Assembly (NCBI RefSeq): GCF_001761485.1
Contig: NC_090773.1
Coordinates: 1,364,001 to 1,428,000, forward strand
From: Yarrowia lipolytica
Taxonomy: Eukaryota; Ascomycota; Dipodascomycetes; Dipodascales
Length of the DNA: 64,000 nt
Reading direction: 5' to 3'
In this document: positions 20,718-30,913 of the stretch, piece after piece
How positions within the stretch are numbered: the stretch's first letter is position 1
Layout: each line of letters begins with the position of its first letter
Notes under the pieces: generated by a model
The model's input: only the letters and a program-made list of their open reading frames with translations
Database searches by the model: none
What the model was told of the DNA's origin: nothing
Translations under genes and position numbers: made by a program

Positions 20718-20836
20718 GCTAACTCCTAATGAACAACATACATCTAACAGATGCAACAAATGGTAGATGATATATAGATAATTTATTCTTACATGACATG
20801 GAATGAGACGGTATGATATATATTACAGGGCCCTAT

Positions 20837-22591
20837 TTAACGCTTAGGGTTTCTTCGCGGTGTAGTAACAGAAGAGCTGTCCACAGAAGATTTCTCGGGA
20901 GACAGGTCTGCAAAGAGTGGAGCAGCAGGTGCAACGGTGGGTCGCTTGACTCGTTTCTGCTTCTGCAACTTTGCCTCAGAGTCATCGTTTTCGTCGACAA
21001 TCACTCCACCTAGTTTTCGTCGTTTCTTGGGCTTGTTGTCCTCTACTGGAGGAGTAGAGCTCTGTCGTCGTTTGGGCGACTCAGAGGCGTCCAGTTGGTT
21101 CTTTGTGATGAATGAATCAAACATGAGTGATCGTCGAGTTCGTCTTCGAGCAGCCTCTTCGTCCTCTCCAGCAACACTAGTAGGTCTTGATGTCATTGGA
21201 GAGTCGAACAGACTACCCTTGGGCTGAGCAGCTCGTCTGGGGGTAGCGGCCAAAGGAAGGGGAGGCTTATTCTTCACTCGAGCAGGTCGTCCAGAAACTG
21301 TGGGGCTATCGGTGACGTGGCTAGCAAGAGACGAGGAAGTGGACGGCCGAGATCCGGGGCCAGCGGTTCCATTACTCTTGTTCTTTCCCAACTTCAGATA
21401 AGGAGACATCGAGAGAGATGACACGCCCACATCGGGTTTGAGGGAAGGAGCGACCTTTGATGCAACAGGGGAGAAAATTGACGAAGATTTGGGAGCAGTG
21501 CTGTTCTTGAAGTTGGTCGTGATTGATTTCGTGGCCCGCTTGTTCTTGTCGGGATCGAAAGATGAGCTGGTAACAGGTCGGGAGGCAAAAACAGTGCCGC
21601 TGTTCTTGGTATAGAGGGTATCAAGTTCCTTCTGCTGTTCTTCGATCTTCTTTTTCTGTTGCTCCAGCAATGCAACGTTGAGCTTTGTTTCTCTAACCAT
21701 GGCCGCGTTCTGAGTCTCAAGCGACGAAATCTTCTCCTGGTACTCGCTCACCTGTTGTCTCAGGTTGTGCAGCTCCTTCATTACCTCGACATTGGAGGTG
21801 GCATTTGAGGAGGGGTTGGAGTTAGACAGCTGTTGAAGATGCTCGTTCATCTCAGCCTCGAGCTCAGCCTTTTGTTTGTACAGTTCTTTCTGAAGCTGTG
21901 TGTCGAACTCGATCTGAACAAGCTTATTCTGTTCCTCCATCTCCTGCTCAAAGCACTGCTTCAGCTCTACTTGCTGCTCCTCCAGCTGTGTCTGCATGGC
22001 CTCTCGGAGCTCCTCCTCGGTGTCCAAACGCTTCTGAATCTCCTCGGCAAGTTTTTGTTCCTTCTTGGCGCTTGTGTCAATTTCCTTTTTGAGATTCTCC
22101 AACAGCTCTAACAGATTGTCTTCGTTCTCCTTGAATTTGATCACGTTCTCCCGCAACTCCTGCAGCTCCTCCGAGTCGGAGTCGGAGTCGGAATCGGAAT
22201 CCTGCTCTCTGATCTGTGCCAGAAGCTTCTCATTCTCTACTCTTGCCTTGTCCAGCTCCACCATCAATTGCATCTTCTCTCTGGTCAATGTTTGATTCAG
22301 AAGCAGCTGTCCCTCGTATCGACTGACGTCACTCTCGCGTCCCTTTGCTCGCAGACTCTCCCGAGACTTTACGTAGTCACCATAAGCCTGTGAAGCGCCC
22401 TTCAATTCGGTAGAGTCTCGAGAGTCTCGAGACTTCTTCCCAGACGAAGACCGCTTCTTGATCTTCTTGGGCACGTCTTCGTTTTCAGTGTTGGAGTTGT
22501 TTTCCTTCAGCAGAGACGAGCGTCTTCGTGTCTCCTGCTCCTTGAGCTTGTCCCAGGGCTTGGACTTCCGTTGGAAGGGATTCTTGGCCAT
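20837..22591 (-). CDS. Coiled-coil protein of unknown function, 584 residues
   Basis: Not recognised. Starts MAKNPFQRKSKPWDKLKEQE. Residues about 1-80 are basic with KKIKKRSSSGKK-type nuclear-localisation candidates. About 85-330 is a long coiled coil rich in Glu, Gln, Lys and Leu, interrupted by an acidic (DS)n run at about 131-140 (encoded by GGAGTC repeats at 22176-22201 on the opposite strand). The C-terminal 250 residues are Ser/Pro-rich and basic, with further KPKKRRK and QKQKRVKRP clusters and several SP sites (SMSPYLK, LFDSPM, DLSPEK). This layout fits a nuclear scaffold or a spindle or kinetochore protein phosphorylated by CDK, but no diagnostic domain is visible. It is divergent from OST3 across 650 bp. 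Confidence 0.75.
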   Translation of the reverse strand: MAKNPFQRKSKPWDKLKEQETRRRSSLLKENNSNTENEDVPKKIKKRSSSGKKSRDSRDSTELKGASQAYGDYVKSRESLRAKGRESDVSRYEGQLLLNQTLTREKMQLMVELDKARVENEKLLAQIREQDSDSDSDSDSEELQELRENVIKFKENEDNLLELLENLKKEIDTSAKKEQKLAEEIQKRLDTEEELREAMQTQLEEQQVELKQCFEQEMEEQNKLVQIEFDTQLQKELYKQKAELEAEMNEHLQQLSNSNPSSNATSNVEVMKELHNLRQQVSEYQEKISSLETQNAAMVRETKLNVALLEQQKKKIEEQQKELDTLYTKNSGTVFASRPVTSSSFDPDKNKRATKSITTNFKNSTAPKSSSIFSPVASKVAPSLKPDVGVSSLSMSPYLKLGKNKSNGTAGPGSRPSTSSSLASHVTDSPTVSGRPARVKNKPPLPLAATPRRAAQPKGSLFDSPMTSRPTSVAGEDEEAARRRTRRSLMFDSFITKNQLDASESPKRRQSSTPPVEDNKPKKRRKLGGVIVDENDDSEAKLQKQKRVKRPTVAPAAPLFADLSPEKSSVDSSSVTTPRRNPKR

Positions 22592-23240
22592 TTTCGCTGT
22601 CGGAGTTCAAATAGCGGTTTGTGTGGTGATTGATGCTGAAGTACTTGTAGCACTGGCGGTTGTGAATTGAATGCAAAAGTATGGGTATGCAGTAAGATGT
22701 GTTTGTGTCGTTGACCGGGTGAGATGGCTTAGGCTGTTCTGGTACGTGTCGTCAATGGGCGGTGTGTTTGTCGTGTTCAACAAGACGTCTGGTGCTCTAC
22801 CCTCACTATTGTTTGACTTGTTCCCATTTAGTAATTTAGTAAATAATAACCTGGATTGATAGGGTTTGAACGCGTATTAGCTGCATCTCAATGGGTTGGG
22901 GTAAATGAGCTGAAGGGCGTTCGAAAGTGATCTAAAAGAAGTGCTAATGGGGTGGCTGACACGTGATGAGGTAGCTAAATGGCATTTCGGGGCCTATTTC
23001 TCAAGATAATGCACCACATATCACCACTCCATCTGACGGGTCGTGCATGGAAGAAATCCTTACACTTCTATTGTTTATGTTACCCCTTCTGTCCTGTGTG
23101 GCTCCCTGAACTTGTCTCGGTTCGATTCTCACCGCGGCACACATTAAAGCGTCCTTCGAACTTTAATGCTGCTATGCGTTGTCATTCAAGGTGTGACATT
23201 GATCAACGCGAACATAACACCCCATTGGCATCAACGAAAA
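22592..23240. other. Divergent promoter region, coiled-coil gene / OST3
   Basis: 649 bp with GTACTTGTAG at about 22640 and an ACACGTGA E-box-like word at about 22959. Short in-frame leader codons before the OST3 ATG (from 23166) lack codon bias. No gene seen. Confidence 0.5.
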
Positions 23241-24221
23241 ATGCACGTTCTAGCGCCAATTGTCGCCCTTTTTCTGCTGGCAACAACGGCTTTTGCCCAG
23301 GTTTTCGATGCCGAGTTCATTCGAGAAAACCTGCCCTCTCTGTCTCGATCCAAGGGTGTCATTCGACTCAATGACCAGAACTTCCAGAAGCTTGTCGGTG
23401 GACCCCGAGACTACCACTTTGTCGTGCTTCTGACGGCTGAGGCTGCCCAATTCGGCTGCCATCTCTGTAAGGAGTTTGGTCCCTCCTTTGATCTTCTGGC
23501 TGCATCCTACCTGACAGACCACCCGGACTCCGACAACGTCTTCTTCGGTATCGCCGACTTCAGTGAGTCCCAGGCCACCTACCGAGGTCTGGACCTCACC
23601 GCGGCCCCCAACTTCTGGATTTTCCCTCCCACCGAAAAGAACATCCCCATTGGAGGCGAGCACTACAAGTTTTCCTTCCCCCAGGTCGACAACCTGGAAG
23701 TGCCTGCTGGTAACTTCATTCGAGAGGTCACCGGCAAGGACTTTAAGATCCACTACCCCTTCCGATGGGACAAACTGTTCAGCGCCATTCTGACCATTGC
23801 TGGTGTGGGTGTCGGTCTTGTCGTGTTCAAGAAACAGCTCAAGGTCTTCTTCGCGAAGCGAAACGTGTGGGCCGCAGCAACCCTGGTCCTCATCCTCATG
23901 TTTGTGGCCGGCCACATGTACAACATTATCCGAAAGACCCAGTACATTGTTGCTGATGGCAACAACAACCCCGTGTACTTTGTCGGCGGCTTCTCTCAGC
24001 AGATTGGTGTCGAGACCCAGATTATCGCCCTTACCTACGCGCTCTTGGCTTTTTGCGTGATTTCTCTGGCTCTCCGAGCCCCTTCTCTTAACACTGGAAG
24101 CAAGCAGGTTGGTGTCACCCTGGCTCTGTGTATCGTCATTCTGGTGGCCTACAGCTTTCTGCTGGCCAAGTTCCACATCAAGAACGGCGGCTACCCTTAC
24201 CACCTTCTTAACATCTTCTAG
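23241..24221 (+). CDS. OST3: Oligosaccharyltransferase subunit Ost3/Ost6
   Basis: Subunit of the ER oligosaccharyltransferase with thiol-oxidoreductase activity that holds acceptor polypeptides during N-glycosylation. The product has 326 residues from the ATG at 23241, which begins a clear signal peptide (MHVLAPIVALFLLATTAFA); the frame is open for 25 codons upstream, but those would bury the signal. A luminal thioredoxin-like domain follows (about 20-165) with the redox motif CHLC in FGCHLCKEF. Four membrane spans are visible at about 180-200, 212-232, 264-282 and 294-315, as in the family. Ost3 and Ost6 are alternative subunits; the CxxC and length do not settle which one this is, and Ost3 is the more likely name. 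It converges with CYK3, 322 bp away. Confidence 0.92.
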   Translation: MHVLAPIVALFLLATTAFAQVFDAEFIRENLPSLSRSKGVIRLNDQNFQKLVGGPRDYHFVVLLTAEAAQFGCHLCKEFGPSFDLLAASYLTDHPDSDNVFFGIADFSESQATYRGLDLTAAPNFWIFPPTEKNIPIGGEHYKFSFPQVDNLEVPAGNFIREVTGKDFKIHYPFRWDKLFSAILTIAGVGVGLVVFKKQLKVFFAKRNVWAAATLVLILMFVAGHMYNIIRKTQYIVADGNNNPVYFVGGFSQQIGVETQIIALTYALLAFCVISLALRAPSLNTGSKQVGVTLALCIVILVAYSFLLAKFHIKNGGYPYHLLNIF

Positions 24222-24543
24222 ACCCCCAAAACGACACCATAAATATATATTAGACCATCTGAATAGAAATAGAGCAGGTGTGTGAGTGAGGCAACACAAT
24301 GTAAGCCTGGGCGACTGTAGCTACATAGACCGCAGTGCGGGTACCACATCTATCTTAAACGACAGTGCGTACGATGTTCGCAGGAGGTATGAACTTCTAC
24401 CACTGTACAAATTAGTACATACCGGTTATGTGTACTTGTCCCTACTTATCGTATACACAACATGGCATTGGCATCTGAGTGGAACCATACATACGACCAT
24501 GAAACAAACACGTTGTACAATTAATCAATCTATATAAATAATG
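24222..24543. other. Convergent OST3/CYK3 spacer
   Basis: 322 bp, AT-rich, with ATAAATATATATT at about 24239 shortly after the OST3 stop, a likely 3'-end region. No gene seen. Confidence 0.5.
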
Positions 24544-27500
24544 TTAGCTACAGAGCCATTCAGCAAAGACGCTCCATGCACTGCCACTGTCAGTGAGCAC
24601 CAGCGCCCGCCAGGGGCCGCTTTCGGTACACTTGACACTGAGCTCCCAGAGCCCGTGGGTGGTGGTGGAGTCGTCTTCCTTGAGCACGAGTTTTGTGATT
24701 TTGCCCGAAGGAGGCTGAATGGCGATTTTGGTGCGGGCAAAGCCGGAGCCAGAGTTGATGCCCGAGCTGGGGTGCTGCTTGATGGCAAAGTGGTAGATGT
24801 TGCCGACTGTGAGTTTGTAGCACTGGGGTTGGACCACATAGAGATCCTGCAGCTTGCAGTGAGGAGTGGGATGTCTGATGACAAACTCAAACTGCTGAGT
24901 GGTTCCACTGTGTGTGATGGGGAAGGCTGCCACGACAGGATGGTGGTTCTTTCTGTGCGATGAGTTCTTGCCCTTGGGACCACAATAGACGTTGACCAGT
25001 CCCTGTGCGAAACCAGGAGGAAGAACGGCCTTGACCCGGTAGATTCGCTTGCCAAACTCCCAGTACACCTGGCACAAGGTGGGCACCTTTTGGATGGTTC
25101 TGGAGGCTGCGTATTCAAGCATGGCCGAGTGTCCATGGGCAGCAAAAGAGCCCGGTTGCACGTCCGCAAAGATCTCCATGTCTGGAGACACAGTGAAGGT
25201 CACTTCTCCGACCTCGAGGTTCTTGAGCCGCATCAGAGTGGTGTCGTAGTTGGTGAGCTTGACCCGCGTGTCCCAGTACTTAGGACACAGCACAGGCAGT
25301 GCAAGAGCGGTCATGAGATCCAGAGGGCCGGGCTCAAGATGCTGGTACGTCTCCTTGGTGGGGATGTGCGTGTAGATGGCCTCCGCAGGGGAAGCGAGGA
25401 AGTAAAAGTCGTCGCAGGCTCGATCACTGGCTGCAGAGTACTGATATCGCAGCGGGAACGAAGGGTTGGCAAGAGTGCAGTCCATGACTCGCCATTGGTC
25501 ATCCACAAGCACCGCATTCCAGAAGTGGTTTGGTGTTAGTGTGGATCGCGAGTCAAACACCCCTCCAGGGGCCTTGAGCATACCTGGGATAACCTGGCAG
25601 TGCACTCCCAAGGCAGCACACATATGCGACACCAACATGGCCACTTCCTGAGTGGTGGCCTTTCGGCTTTGCATCGTCGCTTGTAAGTCAATGTCATATC
25701 TCTCGGCATGGTCTCCAGTCCACTTGAGCTTCTCGGAACAGAACATGAAGACAGCTCGGAGCCGTTCAATCTCATATTGGAACTGTGGCATGACATGTCT
25801 GGACATGAGCAGGTGGGGAGTGGACGACGACGCAAGCGAAGACATTTGTGTTCGCACGTAGCGGTCCACGTGACTGAGATCAGTTTCAATCTTCCGTGGC
25901 GAGATGAGTTGCGCTGTTTTCTTGAGCGGCTCAATGCATCTGATACCCTCCAGAGCCAGTTTCTTCTGCCGCTCCTTACGTTCCACAGCGGTAACGGTGT
26001 TGGCCCTGTGGACATTCTGGCGAATCTCAATCCACTGTTTGGGATCCACAGCCGACTGCTTGACATTGCTGGTCTTGCTTGGTTCGCTCATGAGAGCTGC
26101 GGAGCTGAAGTTGCTGGAGGAGAAGGAGATTGCCGACAGAGACTTGATGGACCGGAGCGAGCGACTGGACTTGTTGGACTTGATGGAAGCGGTTCGTTTG
26201 GGCGAAGCTCGTGAAGACGGCGAAGACTCCACAAATGCTGTCTTGTACATGTTTGGAGTCGAGCCTGAAGAAGGAACTGTGTTGGTCACCTTCTTAATGA
26301 ACTTCTTGAGGAAGCCCGTGGACTTTCGCATCTTGAGCGACTTCTCGGGACCCAACTGGTTGGGCAGAGCCACGGGCACCTCCGTGGCATCGTAGTCAGC
26401 GGAATCTGTCTTCATAGTGGACTCAATGTCAGCCATGTACTTTGTGGTCACTTCGTGGAGACCCTGGCGCATGTGGAAGTCAGCAGCAGAAGTGGCACTG
26501 AAATCAGACACAGTGGTCGGCAAAGAACAGCCCGAAACCCCAGACATTTTTGTCATCTCCGAGGAGTACGAGTTGACAGTGTCTGCTCGATGGACTCCAG
26601 CAGAACCCCCACTGTACGAGTCAGGCGAAAATGGAAGCTTGCCATAAGAGTCGGGAGAAAATGGAACATCTTCTTCGTCGTCTGAAGAAGCCGCACTCTC
26701 ATTGTCGCCCATATGAAAAGTCTTCTGGCCTGCACTTTGGATCCAAGAGGACCGTTTCTCGTGGTACGACAACTGTCTCCTTGCCTCAGGTCGGTACGCC
26801 ATTGGCGTATGGACAGCCCCGTATGGTCTGTCTTTGGTAGGTGTGAAATCTCTGTAGTCTTGTTGTGCTCTAGCACCTTGTTTCATACCATCTAGACTCA
26901 GCAGAACGTCGTCCATGGCGTTTCTGAGCGGCGATGGCGTCCGGTCGAGACCATTGTGTCGTGGAGTAATGTCTCTGTCAAACTTGTGGTTGACCAGATC
27001 CCCAGAGTAGTCTCCGGAAAAGTCGCCAGAAAAGTTACCATCATCCGAGTTGGTTCTTTTGTGGTTAGACAGAGATGAGTATTTGTCGTAGGTGGCATTG
27101 TGTGAGTTTGTAGACTGATTGCCGCTGCGTGTGTTGGAGGTTTGCTTCACTCCATGAGGAGGAACAGGAGGGTACAGTGGATCATGTCCCAGATCAATAC
27201 TCTGAAGATGCATACTTAGCTTAGCAAGTGGGTCAAAAGACTGTGGCGAAGATTGAGCGGGATCCAAAGACTTGTAACCGCCATTGACGGGCTTAGCAAT
27301 GTCCAGAGCAGACACTTCAGTCGAGGGAGACCTCGTCAGCTCCAGAGACACCTGAGAAGCGTCAGCTGAGCTGTATCCTCCGTTGTAGCTGTCGTCTCCG
27401 TCACACAGAGTGTACCGTTTCTGAGGCGGCTGGTGGGGTCGTCGGCCGCCCTTGGGCTCGTCCAGAACCACAAAGTTGCGAGGGAACACTCCAGTGACGT

Positions 27501-27663
27501 TGTTTCGTCGTAGTTTGCCAGTCCACCAGTTTCCGTCTCCCGTGTTGAGGACGTCAATGATGTCTCCTTCAATGAAGCCCAGGTCGTTGTCTTCCTCGCC
27601 CGACCACGAGTAGATGGCCTTGACCTGGCAGGGCAGGTACGGAACCGTGAAGGTGTCGGTCAT
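24544..27663 (-). CDS. CYK3: Cytokinesis protein Cyk3 (SH3 + transglutaminase-like)
   Basis: Bud-neck or septum protein that promotes primary septum formation with Inn1, Iqg1 and Chs2 (known from S. cerevisiae). The 1039-residue product has an N-terminal SH3 domain at about 10-68 (KAIYSWSGEEDNDLGF, WWTGKL, GVFPRNFV), then some 500 disordered Ser-rich residues, then a transglutaminase-like domain at about 655-790. In that domain the His (NHFWNAV) and Asp (WRVMDCTL) of the papain-like triad are present. The nucleophile position, in RKATTQEVA, has no Cys, so the domain is probably not catalytic. The remaining 250 residues are a conserved C-terminal region typical of Cyk3. The ATG at 27663 directly precedes the SH3 domain. 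Confidence 0.92.
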   Translation of the reverse strand: MTDTFTVPYLPCQVKAIYSWSGEEDNDLGFIEGDIIDVLNTGDGNWWTGKLRRNNVTGVFPRNFVVLDEPKGGRRPHQPPQKRYTLCDGDDSYNGGYSSADASQVSLELTRSPSTEVSALDIAKPVNGGYKSLDPAQSSPQSFDPLAKLSMHLQSIDLGHDPLYPPVPPHGVKQTSNTRSGNQSTNSHNATYDKYSSLSNHKRTNSDDGNFSGDFSGDYSGDLVNHKFDRDITPRHNGLDRTPSPLRNAMDDVLLSLDGMKQGARAQQDYRDFTPTKDRPYGAVHTPMAYRPEARRQLSYHEKRSSWIQSAGQKTFHMGDNESAASSDDEEDVPFSPDSYGKLPFSPDSYSGGSAGVHRADTVNSYSSEMTKMSGVSGCSLPTTVSDFSATSAADFHMRQGLHEVTTKYMADIESTMKTDSADYDATEVPVALPNQLGPEKSLKMRKSTGFLKKFIKKVTNTVPSSGSTPNMYKTAFVESSPSSRASPKRTASIKSNKSSRSLRSIKSLSAISFSSSNFSSAALMSEPSKTSNVKQSAVDPKQWIEIRQNVHRANTVTAVERKERQKKLALEGIRCIEPLKKTAQLISPRKIETDLSHVDRYVRTQMSSLASSSTPHLLMSRHVMPQFQYEIERLRAVFMFCSEKLKWTGDHAERYDIDLQATMQSRKATTQEVAMLVSHMCAALGVHCQVIPGMLKAPGGVFDSRSTLTPNHFWNAVLVDDQWRVMDCTLANPSFPLRYQYSAASDRACDDFYFLASPAEAIYTHIPTKETYQHLEPGPLDLMTALALPVLCPKYWDTRVKLTNYDTTLMRLKNLEVGEVTFTVSPDMEIFADVQPGSFAAHGHSAMLEYAASRTIQKVPTLCQVYWEFGKRIYRVKAVLPPGFAQGLVNVYCGPKGKNSSHRKNHHPVVAAFPITHSGTTQQFEFVIRHPTPHCKLQDLYVVQPQCYKLTVGNIYHFAIKQHPSSGINSGSGFARTKIAIQPPSGKITKLVLKEDDSTTTHGLWELSVKCTESGPWRALVLTDSGSAWSVFAEWLCS

Positions 27664-30600
27664 GATGTGTAATGGTGTGTAAGCTGGTTGAAGAGGTTCA
27701 ATCTGATCTTTCCAAAGTATCGTACTTGTAGAGACCGGGTCGGATCAGATGAGTCGTGCGGCAAGGGTGTAGTGTAAACTTGTAGGAGAACAATTGCAGC
27801 AAGGATGATGTGTAGGATCGCAAAACCCAAGGCCGGAGATGTCGTTTGCAGCTGGTCTGCTCTTCTCCTACTGAGCTTTACAGTGGTCCCTCTCCGTAGA
27901 CCCTATTTAGGCACGGGCCAAACAGTCCAAGGTTTGAGCGAGCATGCCCGATCATGCATATCAAAGTTTATGGAGGAAGACAATGGGGCGCCCATAATAC
28001 AGTGCAGAAGCCAAAATTGGGAAAAAGCAAGACGGTCACAGAGTGGACTGTAAATTAGCATGGGGCGAGTGCGAGGTGAAATAGGGGTTGAGACCAGTGG
28101 ATATCCCGATGAGCGGAGTTATCGACCCAATGTTGCTCCTCTCCCGTTCCACCAGTGCACCTGCTGGCCTGCTGGCCTGCTCGCAGCCCACCGCCACCTC
28201 CTTACGTGCGTCATGTATCGTCTGACTGCAACCGTACATTCTTCTCACAAAACCATTGATGGACAACCGAGAGGAAGAGCCGCTGTACTGCAATAACGAC
28301 CCATGCCGGGTCTACCAGGTACAGCAGCATCCGACTGCTCTACCTGGAACAAAACAACTGACTGATCTAGAATGAGACTTGATACCATAAGTAAAACGTG
28401 CTATTGCTATGATATCCCGCTAACCGGAATGTTTTCTGTCTATTCGTGGTGATTATGCTACAATTACTGTAGCTTTAGTGCGCTTTCACACACTAATGAC
28501 CTGGGCTACAGTGGCCTATACTCATGTCTTAACTAGTGCAATAATATTACAGTACAACTGTACGGACCAAGAGTGTCACTCCAGCGAGATTCCACCAGGC
28601 TGGTGTCGGCAATATTATTTTGTGATTATTTTTTCCATTGAAACACTCGTCTCTCGGCTCTGCAAGTCCCACCCACACGTGTGGAGGGCACATATACGCG
28701 GTTGGTCACGGAATGGAGAGGGCAGGATTTTCATGCGGGCCGTTGATCGCCAGTGAGGTGAGGGGCAGTGAGGAAAGGGTCAAAGGATCGCTGGAATTGG
28801 AGATGGAGAATAATGAAGATGATTGCGACTGTCTATGTGTCTCTTGACTTGTTTCCATGAATAATATTCCCGCTAATATCCAACACTGTGCTGTGGAGCC
28901 ATGGTCTATATTTTTTCAATACCCCACGCGCCCCACCAAACACGAAAAAAGCGCCTGTGGTAACTTGTTCTAAAAATGCACCCTTTGTTAACTTTTCGGA
29001 GCTGCTGGTTCTTCCTCCCAACGATAAGCTTTGTGGAACAATTGTATTGAGACAGACAAAGCATGGGGCTGAGACTGTAGAGACTGAAGTGCGAGCATCA
29101 CTGTGGAACCAGCCGCGCCTTGGATTGGAGCACTTCTGGACATTTGAGAACAGCGTGTCATGTGATGAGAATGTCCTCAGACTTAGTCTATGTCTGGTAC
29201 GAGTTCTGAACTTCTTCTATTCTGTTCTATACTCGCCCCTTTTCCACGAAATCATGTTCTACAAGGTACACTTGTCAAAGTTACGGGTGCCTTGTGTATG
29301 CCTGGAACATGGAGGCACGCGTACAAACCGCAGGAATATATTGGAAGGCAAGTTCTTTTTTCTCATGTGGTTTCACACACAGTGAAATCTGATACACGTT
29401 GATAGTTCTGGATGCCTGCCGGACGTGAAGCCCCGGTTCGCGGACATTTCGCCGGCACCCTCGTCGGCTCAGTGGACCTTTTTCGGACAGATGTAACGAG
29501 ACTGAGACTGCATGTTTCACTTGCCGCACCAGACAAGAGTGGAGGTACTTGGGTCTGACTGAGGCCTATGTGTGGATATTTCTTGTAGTGCGAAACAGAA
29601 ATGCAATTGGCCCTGTCTCTGTGACTTTTGTCCCCTCTTTTCTGGCTCTTTTTGCCGCTGTTCTCCTTGTATTGTGTGAGTCTCTCCTGGCACCAAGTTG
29701 CATGTCTCGCTCGTATTTTTCCACAAGCATTCCATTGATGCACGCATCATTCCCGACTCCCCTGCTTGCAACGTGCAAACAGCACATGTCGATTAGCTCA
29801 GAGAAAGAGCCCAACTCAGACGCGATGACAGGCACCCAGAATGCTCTCAAGAGCAGCCGTCGCAGACCCCTGAGTCGCCCGAACGGCCCGTTTTCCACAC
29901 GGTGTACAAGTGCGAGTAGGAATGCTTCCGATGTACGCTGCGGTCGCTGCAGAATGCATTGGAAGCTGTGGAAAACAGGTGAGCTTTGGAGACCGCACAA
30001 GTGAAACATTGTCCAGAATTACTGGCCGTTGATGTGCCGACGCCATACCAGTACCGATTTGTATTCGTACTCTTAATAATGGTGATTTACAGTGTCCATT
30101 GCAACTGTTGTCGATAACCACCTTGTTTCACGCCTAATATACCCCGTTCCTCGAACAAGCACGAAGATGGCCATAGCCAAAAGAAACGATACTCCTCAAG
30201 GTACAACCTCCATCTACCCCTGTAAAGTATCACGGCAACGGAAAAAGAAAAATGGATCAACGTCACTACGCAGCTATCATTCCACAGACACGTGAACACG
30301 TCGCTACATGTAGGGACGCAAGTCCACGTTGAACTTGTAGTATCGAATGGAGACAGCGGACAAAATTAGAACAGGCCAGGAACAGACTGGAAATAGAACA
30401 TGCCAGGGCATCAGGTTCAGACTTGCACTGCCTCTCGGATATGTGTCTTTGCCTTGTACGAGAAATAATAATCATACGGCTCGTCTCAATAATAGACAGG
30501 GCCCTCGTCCAGTTAATTATACAGTGTAGGAAAAAATGTGTCACTTTGGCGTGTGAGCTCATATTATTATCTACAGCTGAAATTATGTAGCAGCCACCGT

Positions 30601-30913
30601 CAGCATAATACACTGTAAGAATGATGGAAAATGCGGAATTTACAAGAAATTTACTCTTGTATCATCTATTGTTGACGTAGGAATGTGCACTGATAAAATA
30701 TCTCTACTTGTAGTCTTTCAATGTCTCTTTCAATGACATCAAAAGACATGTTATGACATGGTCTTCTGGAAACATCTCATCATCTATACTCTGGCTAAGA
30801 TTTTTGTGGCGCAACAAGCGCATGATTCTGGTCCAAGGACCGGACTCAGTACTGTCGAACGCGGTTCGATGGGGTCTGTAGAGGTGTACGGAACGAGAGC
30901 TCACACTCTCCAA
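27664..30913. other. 3.25-kb gene-free region between CYK3 and TRP3
   Basis: The longest spacer in the window. ORFs of up to 165 codons occur but start at non-ATG codons or use rare arginine and proline codons, unlike the neighbours. Several TACTTGTA words occur at its ends. No tRNA, 5S rRNA or mobile element could be recognised. It may hold the CYK3 promoter on the left, the TRP3 terminator on the right, and unassigned sequence between. Confidence 0.5.

Noticed and set aside
23115-23145. GGTTCGATTCTC resembling a tRNA B box upstream of OST3
   Set aside because: No pairing T-stem, no A box at the right distance and no acceptor stem.
28888-29385. 165-codon ORF in the CYK3-TRP3 spacer
   Set aside because: Begins at GTG, has unbiased codons and no recognisable domain; most likely chance.
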